A stretch of 64,000 bases of DNA from Tidjanibacter sp. (GTDB lineage Bacteria > Bacteroidota > Bacteroidia > Bacteroidales > Rikenellaceae), in the NCBI GenBank assembly GCA_017503805.1, contig JAFVSJ010000005.1:62001-126000 (forward strand). Reading direction: 5' to 3'. The notes under the pieces were generated by a model that saw only the letters and a list, made by a program, of their open reading frames with translations, was not told where the DNA came from and did not search any database. The position numbers and the translations under genes were made by a program. Positions 25,900 through 34,966 of this stretch are shown piece after piece. Every line of letters starts with the position of its first letter. Position 1 is the stretch's first letter.

Positions 25900-26628
25900 T
25901 TATTTGGTCTCGACCAAGCCGTAACGACGCTGGCGGCGTGCGTAGGAGTCGAGCGCCTCGCGGAACGAATCTTTGTCGAAATCGGGCCACAGGGTGGGGG
26001 TGAAGTAGAGTTCGCTGTAGGCAGCCTGCCACAAGAGGAAATTGCTCAACCTATACTCCCCACCGGTGCGGATGATAAGGTCGGGGTCGGGATAGTCGCT
26101 CGAATAGAGATTGCGCGAGATGGTCTCTGCATCAATCTCTTCGGGGCTTAATTGACCCTCGGCAATCCTGCGTGCCATATCTTTGAAACTCTCCGTAATT
26201 TCGTGGCGAGAGCTGTAGTTCATTGCGAAAATCAAGGTGATACGGTCACCTTCGGCGGTCTCACTTTCGATGCGGTCTATGTAGTGGTTGACCTTCTCGG
26301 ATAATGCGCTGCGATCACCCATAATCTTTGCCCTGACCCCCTGTGCTTTGAGCTCTGGAGTTTCGGCAACGACACTCTTGCAGAAGAGTTCCATAATGCC
26401 GTCAACCTCAGCCTTGGGGCGGCCCCAATTCTCGGTTGAGAATGTGTAAAGTGTCAGATACTCAACACCTTCGGCTGCGGCGGCTTTGAGCGCACGACGA
26501 ACGGCCTCGACACCCGCTATGTGACCTTCGGGGCGTTCGAGACCTCGCTGTTGTGCCCATCTGCCGTTGCCGTCCATAATGATTGCAACGTGTCGTGGGA
26601 TTCTCGCTTCTGTGTTGTTGTCTGCCAT
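25900..26628 (-). CDS. uppS: Isoprenyl transferase (undecaprenyl diphosphate synthase)
   Basis: The cis-prenyltransferase of 242 residues makes undecaprenyl diphosphate, the lipid carrier for peptidoglycan and other glycans. The catalytic Asp is in IIMDGNGRWAQQRG near residue 19. Other conserved segments are TLYTFSTENWGRP and RTGGEYRLSNFLLWQAAYSE (RTSGE in many homologues). It is the first gene of the bamA operon and has its own consensus promoter. Confidence 0.97.
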   Translation of the reverse strand: MADNNTEARIPRHVAIIMDGNGRWAQQRGLERPEGHIAGVEAVRRALKAAAAEGVEYLTLYTFSTENWGRPKAEVDGIMELFCKSVVAETPELKAQGVRAKIMGDRSALSEKVNHYIDRIESETAEGDRITLIFAMNYSSRHEITESFKDMARRIAEGQLSPEEIDAETISRNLYSSDYPDPDLIIRTGGEYRLSNFLLWQAAYSELYFTPTLWPDFDKDSFREALDSYARRQRRYGLVETK

Positions 26629-26648
26629 TTGCTTCTTAATTAAACGCG

Positions 26649-26680
26649 CAAATATAGTACAAAGTTATCTTTATTACAAA
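26649..26680 (-). promoter_or_regulatory. Promoter of uppS-bamA-ompH operon (TTTG-N20-TATATTTG)
   Basis: On the minus strand TTTG (26680-26677), a 20-base spacer and TATATTTG (26656-26649) match the consensus exactly. The uppS ATG at 26628 follows after 20 bases. The operon is thus transcribed separately from nadK. Confidence 0.8.
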
Positions 26681-26725
26681 TAGGTAGGAGTTCCTATTCT
26701 CTGGCGCAGTGGGTTTTCTGATGTG

Positions 26726-27613
26726 CTAAAGTTTTGACTCTCTGCCATCCAAGCCCCACATCATCTTCTTTTTTAACGTGTCGTAGAAGGATATATTTTG
26801 CAGTTTTACCAAAAAAACTTGCTCCTCAGCTCGGCTAATCGTGAATGATGAGTTGTTGTGGATGGTGAAATATTCGTTGTCTATAGCCGCCAATGCGTGG
26901 GGGTCGCGTGTGTTGATGGAGAGGCGGATGCGACTACTGTCGGGGATGACAATAGGGCGCATCGTTAGGTTGTGGGGTGCGATGGGGGTGAGGACAAGGC
27001 AGTGGCATCCGGGAGTGAGGATAGGGCCACCTGCGCTGAGGGAGTAGGCTGTGGATCCTGTGGGGGTGGCAACAAGTACTCCGTCGCTCCAGTAGTTAGC
27101 CACATTGCGGCCATCTATCTCGACCCTAATGCCAATCATTCCCATATGCTGGCGCTGAATGGAAAACTCATTGAATGCCAATGGAAAACCAATCTCCTCC
27201 TCAATATCTCCTTCAACCTTGAGCATCGCTCTCTCTTCGATAGAAAAGTCGCCTTTTACGAGCGCATTAAGAGCACTCTCGGTATCCTCCAAAGAGGCAG
27301 TTGCGAGAAATCCGAGGCGACCCGAATTGATGCCTAAAACGGGCACTTTTCGGCCTCCTAAAGCTCTGACTGCACTGAGTAAGGTGCCGTCTCCACCATA
27401 GGATATTACAATCGAGTCGTCCGTAAGAGCTTCCTCCATAGAGGAGTATATTGCGCATTGGGGAACCTCAATGCCCCCCTGTGTGGTGTACCAATCGGCT
27501 GCGCTGCCATTGACGGCAAAATCTATATTACGGGCCTTAATGCCCTCTATCAGTGCGCCAAAATGCTCCGAGTTAGTGCTTGCGGAGGGGCGAGAGAATA
27601 AAATTATTTTCAT
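26726..27613 (-). CDS. nadK: NAD kinase
   Basis: The 295-residue cytosolic kinase turns NAD into NADP. It shows the GGDGT motif (SYGGDGTLLSAVRALGG), the downstream NEFSIQR, and the glycine-rich DGVLVATPTGSTAYSLSAGG. The ATG at 27613 gives MKIILFSRPSAST, a normal start; a TTG further upstream overlaps the likely promoter. It is divergent from pdxJ, a common arrangement in the phylum. Confidence 0.97.
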   Translation of the reverse strand: MKIILFSRPSASTNSEHFGALIEGIKARNIDFAVNGSAADWYTTQGGIEVPQCAIYSSMEEALTDDSIVISYGGDGTLLSAVRALGGRKVPVLGINSGRLGFLATASLEDTESALNALVKGDFSIEERAMLKVEGDIEEEIGFPLAFNEFSIQRQHMGMIGIRVEIDGRNVANYWSDGVLVATPTGSTAYSLSAGGPILTPGCHCLVLTPIAPHNLTMRPIVIPDSSRIRLSINTRDPHALAAIDNEYFTIHNNSSFTISRAEEQVFLVKLQNISFYDTLKKKMMWGLDGRESKL

Positions 27614-27643
27614 TTCACAAAAGTTTGTGGTAACTTTACAACG

Positions 27644-27651
27644 CAAAAATA
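27644..27651 (-). promoter_or_regulatory. Candidate -7 box (TATTTTTG) for nadK
   Basis: Minus-strand TATTTTTG at 27651-27644 is an exact -7 match 30 bases before the nadK ATG. No clear -33 element was found. Confidence 0.5.
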
Positions 27652-27693
27652 CCTAAAAACTTCTAACTAAACTAACTTTAACTGCAACAAAGT

Positions 27694-28407
27694 ATGACAA
27701 AATTGAGTGTAAACATAAATAAGATTGCCGTAGTGCGCAATTCTCGCGGCGGAAATCTGCCCGATGTGCTCCTCGCAGCTCGTCGAATCGAAGGTTTTGG
27801 AGGAGAGGGTATCACAGTTCATCCTCGTCCCGATGGTCGTCACATTCGCTACGACGATGTGCGTAACCTCAAGCCTATTGTTACTACCGAGCTCAATATC
27901 GAAGGTAATCCTATTGACTCCTTTACGGAGCTTGTCCTTGAGGTTGTTCCGGCGCAGGTTACTTTGGTGCCGGATGCGGCAGATGCCATCACCTCAAATG
28001 CAGGTTGGGATACGATTAAATACCGAGACTTCCTTACTACCAAGATTGCAGAGTTTAAGGCCAAAGGCATCAGGGTTTCAATATTTGTTGATCCTATACC
28101 TGAGATGGTGCGCGGCGCAAAAGAGTGTGGTGCCGATCGTGTGGAACTCTACACGGAGGCTTATGCTCGTGACTACCATACTGATAGAGAAACGGCCATC
28201 GAACCCTATGTTGCAGCTGCCGAAGAGGCTCGTAAGGTGGGATTGGGCCTTAATGCAGGTCACGATCTGAATCTCGATAATTTGGCCTACTTTGTGGAGC
28301 GTATCCCTTGGACTGATGAGGTTTCGATTGGGCACGCACTCATTTCTGATGCACTCTATCTCGGACTCGAAGAGACCGTACACCGCTATCTTGCACAGCT
28401 TAAATAA
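27694..28407 (+). CDS. pdxJ: Pyridoxine 5'-phosphate synthase
   Basis: PdxJ (237 residues) condenses 1-deoxyxylulose-5-phosphate with 3-amino-2-oxopropyl phosphate in DXP-dependent vitamin B6 synthesis. The opening [17 protein letters not shown] and the loop [16 protein letters not shown] are diagnostic. So are [14 protein letters not shown] and the closing [15 protein letters not shown]. It heads a three-gene unit with cca and an FKBP gene, spaced by 8 bases each. Confidence 0.97.
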   Translation: MTKLSVNINKIAVVRNSRGGNLPDVLLAARRIEGFGGEGITVHPRPDGRHIRYDDVRNLKPIVTTELNIEGNPIDSFTELVLEVVPAQVTLVPDAADAITSNAGWDTIKYRDFLTTKIAEFKAKGIRVSIFVDPIPEMVRGAKECGADRVELYTEAYARDYHTDRETAIEPYVAAAEEARKVGLGLNAGHDLNLDNLAYFVERIPWTDEVSIGHALISDALYLGLEETVHRYLAQLK

Positions 28408-28415
28408 GTGACTAT

Positions 28416-29834
28416 ATGTCTGATAATCATCCTCTTTCACTCCCTATATTCAAGGAAATTACCGAGATTGCCGATTCACTCGGAGTGAGGGCCTATGTCG
28501 TGGGCGGTTATGTGCGCGACTATTACCTTCATCGTCCGTCGACCGACATAGATGTTGTGGTCGTAGGTAGCGGTATTGAGGTGGCAAAAATCCTCGGTCG
28601 CAGACTCAAAACCAAAGTCTCTATCTTCAAGACCTTTGGGACTGCTATGTTGCACGATAGAGAGGGGAGGGAGATAGAGTTTGTGGGGGCTCGCAAGGAG
28701 TCCTATTCACCCGATTCGCGCAAGCCTGCTGTGGAGGAGGGAACCATTGAGGATGATCAATTGCGTAGAGACTTTACTATCAATGCATTGGCGTGGTCGC
28801 TCAATAGCGACTCCTATGGAGAATTGCTCGATAGCTTTGGCGGTATGGAGGACTTGGAAGAGCTTATAATCAGGACACCCACCGATCCGGATGTGACCTT
28901 TTCTGATGACCCTCTGAGGATGATTCGCGGAGTCCGTTTTGCCACCCAACTCGGCTTTGACCTCGACTCCGAGACCTTCGATGCGATAGTCCGAAATAAG
29001 GAGAGAATTGCTATCGTATCAAAGGAACGTATTGCTACGGAGTTGCATAAAATTGTGGCCTCGCCTGCACCTTCTATTGGGTTTGATCTGTTGAGCAAGA
29101 CAGGCTTGTTGCAGCATATTTTCCCCGAACTCGAAGCTCTACGAGGGGTTGAAGTGAGGAATGGTAAAGCGCACAAAGACAACTTTGTACACACTCTTAA
29201 GGTGCTTGACAATGTGGCCAAAAAAAGCGACAATCTTTGGCTGCGTTGGGCTGCGCTCCTACACGACATTGCAAAGCCTCGTACCAAAGCGTTCGACAAT
29301 AAAGTTGGTTGGTCGTTCCACGGTCACGAAGTGGTTGGCAGCAAGATGATTCCAGAGATTTTCCGCCGCCTTCGCTTGCCGCTTAATGAGCATATGAAAT
29401 ATGTGCGCAAACTTGTTTTTCTGCATCTTCGACCGATCATTCTGTCGGAAGATGAGGTTACCGACTCGGCTGTGCGCCGTCTGCTTTTTGAGGCTGGAGA
29501 CGATGTGGAGGATTTGATGACTCTGTGTGAGGCCGATATCACCTCGGGTATAGACTCCAAGGTACAGCGCTATCTGCGCAATTTTGCCCTTGTAAGAGTG
29601 AAGATGAAGGAGATTGAGGAGAAAGACCGCGTGCGCAATTTCCAGCCACCCATCACGGGCGAAATCATAATGCAAACCTATGGTTTAGAACCTTGCGCTC
29701 AAGTCGGTGAGATTAAGGCTATTATCAAGGAGGCGATCCTCGATGGAAAAATACCCAACGAGTACGACGCGGCTTTCGGACTAATGGAGCAAATAGCTGC
29801 CGAAAGAGGACTGAAAAAGGCAATAGATAAATAG
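28416..29834 (+). CDS. cca: CCA tRNA nucleotidyltransferase with HD domain
   Basis: The 472-residue enzyme adds or repairs the 3' CCA of tRNAs. The nucleotidyltransferase head has [20 protein letters not shown] with the catalytic DxD near residue 46. The [13 protein letters not shown] and RIATELHKI segments follow. A C-terminal HD domain carries [11 protein letters not shown], suggesting an added phosphohydrolase activity. The context with pdxJ and FKBP looks like simple co-transcription. Confidence 0.96.
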   Translation: MSDNHPLSLPIFKEITEIADSLGVRAYVVGGYVRDYYLHRPSTDIDVVVVGSGIEVAKILGRRLKTKVSIFKTFGTAMLHDREGREIEFVGARKESYSPDSRKPAVEEGTIEDDQLRRDFTINALAWSLNSDSYGELLDSFGGMEDLEELIIRTPTDPDVTFSDDPLRMIRGVRFATQLGFDLDSETFDAIVRNKERIAIVSKERIATELHKIVASPAPSIGFDLLSKTGLLQHIFPELEALRGVEVRNGKAHKDNFVHTLKVLDNVAKKSDNLWLRWAALLHDIAKPRTKAFDNKVGWSFHGHEVVGSKMIPEIFRRLRLPLNEHMKYVRKLVFLHLRPIILSEDEVTDSAVRRLLFEAGDDVEDLMTLCEADITSGIDSKVQRYLRNFALVRVKMKEIEEKDRVRNFQPPITGEIIMQTYGLEPCAQVGEIKAIIKEAILDGKIPNEYDAAFGLMEQIAAERGLKKAIDK

Positions 29835-29842
29835 AACAAAGT

Positions 29843-30247
29843 ATGGCACTCGTCAATAATAATAGCGCCTACAAAGAGCGTAATCTTGAGTTCCTCGATG
29901 AATATGCCCAGAGGCCCGGAGTTAAGCGGTTATTCAACGGTGTCCTCTATCGTGAAATCACCCAAGGCAGGGGCGACAGACCTACGGTCAAGAGTGTCGT
30001 TACTGTACATTATAAGGGTATGCTCATCAATGGTAAGTGCTTCGATGCTACCGAGAAAGGTCGCCCAGCAACATTCCCTCTCAGAGGACTGATAGAGGGA
30101 TGGAAAACGGCTCTCAAGGAGATGCCTGTCGGTTCGCGTTGGGAGGTTGTCATTCCGTTTAATCTTGGCTATGGAGCGAGAGGCGCAGGTGTTATCAAGC
30201 CATTTTCCACGTTGATTTTTGATATCACTTTGCTCCGTGTGGAGTAA
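29843..30247 (+). CDS. FKBP-type peptidyl-prolyl isomerase, cytosolic, 134 aa
   Basis: One FKBP domain fills the protein: VTVHYKGMLINGKCFDAT, a shortened flap region, FPLRGLIEGWKTALKEMPVG and VIPFNLGYGARGAGVIKPFSTLIFDI written here in two parts as VIPFNLGYGARG and VIKPFSTLIF. There is no signal peptide or dimerisation domain, so it is a stand-alone cytosolic isomerase. It is the last gene of the pdxJ unit and is followed by a hairpin. Confidence 0.92.
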   Translation: MALVNNNSAYKERNLEFLDEYAQRPGVKRLFNGVLYREITQGRGDRPTVKSVVTVHYKGMLINGKCFDATEKGRPATFPLRGLIEGWKTALKEMPVGSRWEVVIPFNLGYGARGAGVIKPFSTLIFDITLLRVE

Positions 30248-30259
30248 AATAATTAAGTG

Positions 30260-30292
30260 AAGGTAGTGAAATCTCAACAATTTCACTACCTT
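30260..30292 (+). terminator. Terminator-like hairpin after the FKBP gene
   Basis: A perfect 13-bp stem, AAGGTAGTGAAAT (30260-30272) with ATTTCACTACCTT (30280-30292), closes a 7-base loop. It starts 12 bases after the stop codon. Its 3' arm runs into the next gene's -7 box. Confidence 0.7.
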
Positions 30293-30294
30293 TG
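30287..30294 (+). promoter_or_regulatory. Candidate -7 box (TACCTTTG) for the porin-like gene
   Basis: TACCTTTG fits TAnnTTTG and lies 51 bases before the ATG at 30346. It overlaps the 3' arm of the preceding hairpin. No TTG lies at -33. Confidence 0.5.
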
Positions 30295-30345
30295 TATTTA
30301 TAAAGCTACCTAAATTATTAAAAACTACTATTTCTACTCTTACTA

Positions 30346-31332
30346 ATGAAGAGAACTCTACTTTTGTTCGCGGCAGTGCTTGTTGCACTTACGCTTTCGG
30401 CACAGACCATCAATCGACTCGACGTGGAACTTAGGGGTGATTGGCAGTATGAAAATCTCGACGGTAATTCCATATTGGGTAATTCGGGTTTCGATGGTAA
30501 GTTCTTCAACTTTCGTATGGATGGTTCGTTGCTCGAGAATCTGAGCTACTCTATTCGCTATAGAGCACAAAAGGTGCAGGCTGATCCGTTTGCCGCAACT
30601 GATTGGGCGACACTTACTTATTCTACCGACAAATGGGATTTCTCGGCCGGTAAACAGGTGGTTGCCATTGGTGGATATGAGTACGATCGAGCACCTATAG
30701 ATATCTATTTTGCCTCGGAATATTGGCATCAGATTGCTTGCTATCAGTTTGGTGCAAGTGCCACTTTCAAGGGTGGTGAGAACACGCGTATTACTGCTCA
30801 AATCTGCCGTAGCCCGTACGACTATATGCGCGAAAACCTCTACGCATACAACCTTATGTGGACCGACAAGTGGGATGATTGCCTGACCATTCTTCACTCT
30901 TTCAACGTCTTGGAGTATGCTCCCAATAAGTTTGTTGAGTATGTAGCCTTGGGACACCTCTTTGAGTTGGGTAGAGTGGCCATTGAGTTCGATTATATGG
31001 AACGCATTGACCACGAGTGTCTTGACGGAATCAACGCCTCTACTATGCTCGACCTAAAGTGGAAGATGAACGAAAAATTCCACTTCTTTGCACACGGCTC
31101 GTATGATGTAAATAAGTCTACTTCGGTTGCAGACCTTACTGTGATGCCCGGAACGGAAATGTGGCGTATGGGTGGTGGTGTTGAGTATTTCCCATTTGGC
31201 AACAAGAAAGTGAGGTTCCACGCTGCTACTGCCTATGCTTTTGGCAAGCAGACCAATCTGCTGGGCGGCGGTCTTCTCGATGATCACCTGATGGTGCAGT
31301 TTGGTCTGACTTGGCGTATCAACTTATTTTAG
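30346..31332 (+). CDS. Porin-like outer membrane beta-barrel protein
   Basis: The 328-residue protein has a signal peptide (MKRTLLLFAAVLVALTLSAQ) and alternating hydrophobic/polar strands throughout, with many aromatics and the C-terminal aromatic ending FGLTWRINLF typical of barrels. The motifs RMDGSLLENLSYSIRYR and WATLTYSTDKWDFSAGKQ recall OprP/OprO-type porins of Bacteroidetes. The substrate is unknown. It is followed 30 bases later by a Gate-domain inner-membrane protein, which may use the same solute (inference). Confidence 0.8.
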   Translation: MKRTLLLFAAVLVALTLSAQTINRLDVELRGDWQYENLDGNSILGNSGFDGKFFNFRMDGSLLENLSYSIRYRAQKVQADPFAATDWATLTYSTDKWDFSAGKQVVAIGGYEYDRAPIDIYFASEYWHQIACYQFGASATFKGGENTRITAQICRSPYDYMRENLYAYNLMWTDKWDDCLTILHSFNVLEYAPNKFVEYVALGHLFELGRVAIEFDYMERIDHECLDGINASTMLDLKWKMNEKFHFFAHGSYDVNKSTSVADLTVMPGTEMWRMGGGVEYFPFGNKKVRFHAATAYAFGKQTNLLGGGLLDDHLMVQFGLTWRINLF

Positions 31333-31362
31333 AGAACACTTTTACTTTTCCGATAAAGTCCT

Positions 31363-32517
31363 ATGAAACAGAATCGTACATCTCGCAAAAGGGGGTTCAC
31401 GATGCCGAGTGGCATCACTTGCCTTATAGTGATTTTCCTGCTCTTTGGTTACCTCGGTTCGCGTATGGGTACGGCCAATATGCTCAATACGGTGATGAAT
31501 ACAGCTCACGATTTGCTGCTCAATACGGTTTTCTACCTGATGGCAATCTGTGTGATCACCGGAGCTCTGGGCCGTATTTTTGTGGAGTTTGGAGTAGTTA
31601 AGTTGCTTGAGAAGTTGCTCCGTCCTCTGATGAAGCCGCTATTCAATCTGCCCGGTGTAGCATCACTTGGCGCAGTGGTGACCTTCTTGTCGGATAACCC
31701 CGCAATCATCTCGTTGGCGCAAGACAAACGTTTCGCATCCTACTTTAAGAAATATCAATATATTTCGCTTACGAATTTCGGCACCGCATTCGGTATGGGC
31801 CTACTCGTTATTGTCTTTATGGTGGGACAAGGCTTCTATTGGGAGCCATTTGTTGGTCTTGTGGGTGCGATGATTGGGTGTATCGTCTCCACTCGCATTA
31901 TGCAGAGGTCGGTGATCAAGGCCTATCCTCACTATCAGTATGAGCCTGCCGCAGTGGAAGTTGAAGAGAAGAAAGATGAAGAGATTGAGTATCAGAAACC
32001 GCTTTTCCAAAGGATTCTCGATTCGTTGCTCGATGGAGGCCGTACGGGTGTGGATGTGGGACTTGCAATTATCCCGGGTGTGCTTATTATCTCCACTCTG
32101 GTGATGATTCTCACCTTTGGTCCTTCGGCAAGTGGCGAGTATACGGGCGCAGCCTATGAGGGTACCGAACTGCTTCCTTGGTTGGCAAGTAAGGTGAACT
32201 TCCTCTTCGACTGGCTCTTTGGTTTCTCCGATCCCCATCTTGTGGCATTCCCCATTACCGCACTTGGTGCTGTGGGTGCAGCACTCGGTCTTGTGCCCAA
32301 CTTTATCGAGTCAGGATGGGTTGATGGCAATGCTATTGCTGTTTTCACCGCCATCGGTATGTGTTGGAGTGGCTACTTGAGCACTCATACCGCAATGCTC
32401 GATACTCTCGGCTATCGCAGCCTGACCTCCAAAGCTATTGTCGCTCATACGATTGGTGGTCTTGTGGCGGCAATTATTGCACATTGGATGTATATGTTCG
32501 TTATGCTGTTTGTATAA
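31363..32517 (+). CDS. Nucleoside-recognition (Gate) domain membrane protein, CD0519/CD1768-like
   Basis: This polytopic inner-membrane protein of 384 residues has about nine spans and two Gate-like halves: VFYLMAICVITGALGRIF with FLSDNPAIISLA near 105, and VGLAIIPGVLIISTLVMI with AIGMCWSGYLSTHTAML near 340. A charged linker (about 195-225, VEVEEKKDEEIEYQ) separates them. Gate domains occur in nucleoside transporters and spore-maturation proteins; here the solute is unknown. The gene ends at a strong terminator. Confidence 0.82.
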   Translation: MKQNRTSRKRGFTMPSGITCLIVIFLLFGYLGSRMGTANMLNTVMNTAHDLLLNTVFYLMAICVITGALGRIFVEFGVVKLLEKLLRPLMKPLFNLPGVASLGAVVTFLSDNPAIISLAQDKRFASYFKKYQYISLTNFGTAFGMGLLVIVFMVGQGFYWEPFVGLVGAMIGCIVSTRIMQRSVIKAYPHYQYEPAAVEVEEKKDEEIEYQKPLFQRILDSLLDGGRTGVDVGLAIIPGVLIISTLVMILTFGPSASGEYTGAAYEGTELLPWLASKVNFLFDWLFGFSDPHLVAFPITALGAVGAALGLVPNFIESGWVDGNAIAVFTAIGMCWSGYLSTHTAMLDTLGYRSLTSKAIVAHTIGGLVAAIIAHWMYMFVMLFV

Positions 32518-32536
32518 ATCACAGCCTAAAAATAAG

Positions 32537-32579
32537 GCGAGGCGCAACATCCATATTCGGAGTTGCGCCTCGCTTTTTT
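32537..32579. terminator. Terminator hairpin with T-run
   Basis: GCGAGGCGCAAC (32537-32548) pairs with GTTGCGCCTCGC (32562-32573) over a 13-base loop, and is followed by six T residues. It terminates the Gate-domain gene, and may also serve the convergent DUF3784 gene. Confidence 0.92.
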
Positions 32580-32598
32580 ATGTGTTGAGATGAAAGTT

Positions 32599-32895
32599 CT
32601 AATTTTTTGCCCAAGTATTGCCCAAAATGAGAATGGCTATGCAGATGGGAATGACAGTGACGATTGTAAACCATTGGGCATCAATAAATATGTTTCCTAT
32701 TATTACGAATCCCACGAGTGATGTACCTATACCCATAATGAGTCGTAGGCGACGAACGTTGTATTGGGCTCTCTCCTCGGGGCTGGCAGTGTTGTAGCCA
32801 GATATTAGCCAATCGCCTTGGCCTATGAATATGAGTATGCTACAGATGAATAGTACGGCTGCAAGTGCGCCATAGAGAACGATTTCTGTGTACAT
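32599..32895 (-). CDS. Small DUF3784-like membrane protein, 98 aa
   Basis: Three hydrophobic segments (about 8-25, 53-70 and 75-93) flank the conserved-looking GQGDWLISGYNTASPEERAQ, which is the hallmark of DUF3784 proteins. The function is unknown. It sits 25 bases after the second M23 peptidase gene and is probably co-transcribed with it. Confidence 0.82.
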   Translation of the reverse strand: MYTEIVLYGALAAVLFICSILIFIGQGDWLISGYNTASPEERAQYNVRRLRLIMGIGTSLVGFVIIGNIFIDAQWFTIVTVIPICIAILILGNTWAKN

Positions 32896-32920
32896 AGTTG
32901 GTGTATTGGTTTTGGTGTTA

Positions 32921-33874
32921 TTAGTCGAATGATTGCATACCGCTCTGTGAGATCTTAATCATTCGCTGATATTCGAGAGGGGTTAGTTCCATAAAGAAGT
33001 AGTGGATGGGATCCACCCTCATACCGTTGAATTTAACCTCATAGTGGAGGTGTGGCGAGAGAGAAAGGCCGCTATTACCGGTCAGGCCGATGATGTCGCC
33101 TCGGCGCACCTTCTGTCCCTTCTTGACATCTATGCGCGAGAGATGGCTGTATTGGGTTTCGTAACCGTGGCCGTGATCAATGACGATGTACCGACCTGCT
33201 GTGGTCTTGCGAGTTTTTACCTCTTTTACTTTGCCGTCGGCTGTCGCAAAGACGCGCGAACCGACGGGAACGGTGTAGTCGACACCTTGGTGGGAAACAA
33301 GGCTCTTGTAGAATGGATGAATAAGCATCCCGTAGGGGGCTGTGAGAAGTGTCAACTCTTTGTTGATCACCGGTTGTATGGCGGGAATGTTATTGACCTT
33401 TGTGCCGAGACTATCTATGATGTGATCGAGCTTTGTGAAGACATTGGATAGGTCGCGCTCCCCCTTTTCGAGTTTGCTCATACGCTCGTTAAGCTCACGG
33501 TAGAGTTCGGTCTCGCTACGAGATGCAAGGCGCTCGTAGTTTTCCCAACGGTTCTCGGTGGCGTTGTCGGCAAAGTCGTATGGGTCGGACTCGAAGAGAA
33601 TGCGGAAAACGTTGCGGTCGCGCTCTATGACATTGTCGAGCACAAGTTCAACAGTGTCGAATCGCCCTTCAAGTGCGGCATAATCACTCCCGAGTCTTGC
33701 GTTGCGCACCCTTTGTTTATGTTGAGACGGGGTGTCTACAAGCGTAAATGCGAGGTAGGTGCCAAACAAAATTAGAACAAAAATGGCGACGTTGGAGATG
33801 AAACGACCAACGGCGCGGCCGATACGCCCCGCTTTGCTTTCGTTTGGAGGATATGTGTCGTAGCGTCTACTCAT
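32921..33874 (-). CDS. M23-family metallopeptidase, membrane-anchored (second of tandem pair)
   Basis: The 317-residue protein starts MSRRYDTYPPNES, with one membrane span (about 26-45, ISNVAIFVLILFGTYLAFTL), a helical periplasmic linker (about 55-175) and a C-terminal LytM domain. The zinc and catalytic motifs are present: HQGVDY, and LSPHLHYEV with HxH. It should cleave or regulate cleavage of peptidoglycan cross-links. The start at 33874 overlaps the preceding peptidase gene by 8 bases. It is a paralogue of that gene. Confidence 0.93.
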   Translation of the reverse strand: MSRRYDTYPPNESKAGRIGRAVGRFISNVAIFVLILFGTYLAFTLVDTPSQHKQRVRNARLGSDYAALEGRFDTVELVLDNVIERDRNVFRILFESDPYDFADNATENRWENYERLASRSETELYRELNERMSKLEKGERDLSNVFTKLDHIIDSLGTKVNNIPAIQPVINKELTLLTAPYGMLIHPFYKSLVSHQGVDYTVPVGSRVFATADGKVKEVKTRKTTAGRYIVIDHGHGYETQYSHLSRIDVKKGQKVRRGDIIGLTGNSGLSLSPHLHYEVKFNGMRVDPIHYFFMELTPLEYQRMIKISQSGMQSFD

Positions 33875-34856
33875 TGTTGGTGCCCTCCAAAGTTTCGTAT
33901 GTAGTTGTTTTGGCCTGCTCAATGATGCGGTCAAATTCGGCATCGGTCATATCCCTGCGGAAGTAGTTGATGGGATCTACATTGTTGCCCATATAGATGA
34001 CCTCGTAGTGAAGGTGAGGGCCTGTGGAACCTCCCGTATTGCCCATATAACCAATTAGTTCGCCACGTTTGACCTCCTGCCCGACCTTTACAAGACGCTC
34101 ATTCAGATGGGCATATCTTGTCTTGTAGCCAAATCCGTGGTCGATAACCAACTGCTGTCCGTAGCCCTTGCGGCGCAAACCCTTCTCGGAGTGTACGACC
34201 ACACCATTGCCCGTTGCATAGATGGGGTCACCACGGCGACCTCCGAAGTCGATGCCTTTGTGTTGGATGTAACGTTTGTAGATGGGGTGAAGCCTACGTC
34301 CGTAGGCACCGATGGGACCACGCAGGTCGTTCTTGTTGATAGGCCAGATGGCAGGTATGGAAGCGGCCATCTTCTCCTTATCTTTCGATAGAATCTGCAA
34401 TTCGTCGAGCGAAAGGCTTTGGCGGTAGAGTAGGCGGGTTTGGGCATCGAGCAACTCCCAAGATTCTCTTACGATGCCGTCGTAGTCATCATTTATGTCG
34501 GCATAGGTGTGATTGTCGTAAGGGGTGTAGATGCCGGCAAGAGTGAGGGTGTCGGCGCCGAAAAGCGAACGATATACGTAGTTGTCGCGCTGTCGCAGTT
34601 GACCTATTTTGTCGCCCGTAGCATAGATGCGCTCATTGAGCATCTCAAAGCGGTGTACGGTCTGGCTACCTTGCTCCTCGAGCCTGCGCAACTTGGGGGT
34701 GTAGTAGGCCATCGAATAGATGAGATTGATTGTGGCAGCGGCAATGAAAAAGAGCAGTGTGCGCCTGATACTCACGTAGCGCCTAAGGCGTGCCGGACGC
34801 TCTACAGGTTCGTAGGTGAGGGTGGCGGGGTTAAATTTATACTCTTTTTTGCTCAT
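33867..34856 (-). CDS. M23-family metallopeptidase, membrane-anchored (first of tandem pair)
   Basis: The 329 residues include an N-terminal cytosolic tail, one span near 29-48 (RTLLFFIAAATINLIYSMAY), a coiled-coil region (about 50-170) and a LytM domain with HKGIDF and GPHLHYEV, so all metal ligands are kept. A C-terminal extension (about 290-329, DMTDAEFDRIIEQAKTT) is also seen in its partner. The layout resembles MepM/NlpD-like cell-wall hydrolases of Bacteroidetes. It is the first gene of a three-gene unit with a consensus promoter. Confidence 0.93.
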   Translation of the reverse strand: MSKKEYKFNPATLTYEPVERPARLRRYVSIRRTLLFFIAAATINLIYSMAYYTPKLRRLEEQGSQTVHRFEMLNERIYATGDKIGQLRQRDNYVYRSLFGADTLTLAGIYTPYDNHTYADINDDYDGIVRESWELLDAQTRLLYRQSLSLDELQILSKDKEKMAASIPAIWPINKNDLRGPIGAYGRRLHPIYKRYIQHKGIDFGGRRGDPIYATGNGVVVHSEKGLRRKGYGQQLVIDHGFGYKTRYAHLNERLVKVGQEVKRGELIGYMGNTGGSTGPHLHYEVIYMGNNVDPINYFRRDMTDAEFDRIIEQAKTTTYETLEGTNNE

Positions 34857-34880
34857 CGGTCGAAAATTGGTCGCTTTTGA

Positions 34881-34912
34881 TTGACAAAATTAGAGTAAAA
34901 TATGTATTTTTG
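34881..34912 (+). promoter_or_regulatory. Promoter of alaS (TTG-N21-TATTTTTG)
   Basis: TTG at 34881-34883 and TATTTTTG at 34905-34912 are 21 bases apart. The alaS ATG follows 54 bases later. It is interleaved with the opposing promoter. Confidence 0.7.
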
Positions 34913-34916
34913 CAAA
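34885..34916 (-). promoter_or_regulatory. Promoter of the M23 operon (TTTG-N20-TAATTTTG)
   Basis: On the minus strand TTTG (34916-34913), 20 bases and TAATTTTG (34892-34885) fit the consensus. The M23 ATG at 34856 follows after 28 bases. Its elements alternate with those of the alaS promoter. Confidence 0.75.
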
Positions 34917-34966
34917 CTTATTTGGATACGAGATTCAGAGTAACAATAAATATTTAGGAAGAAACT

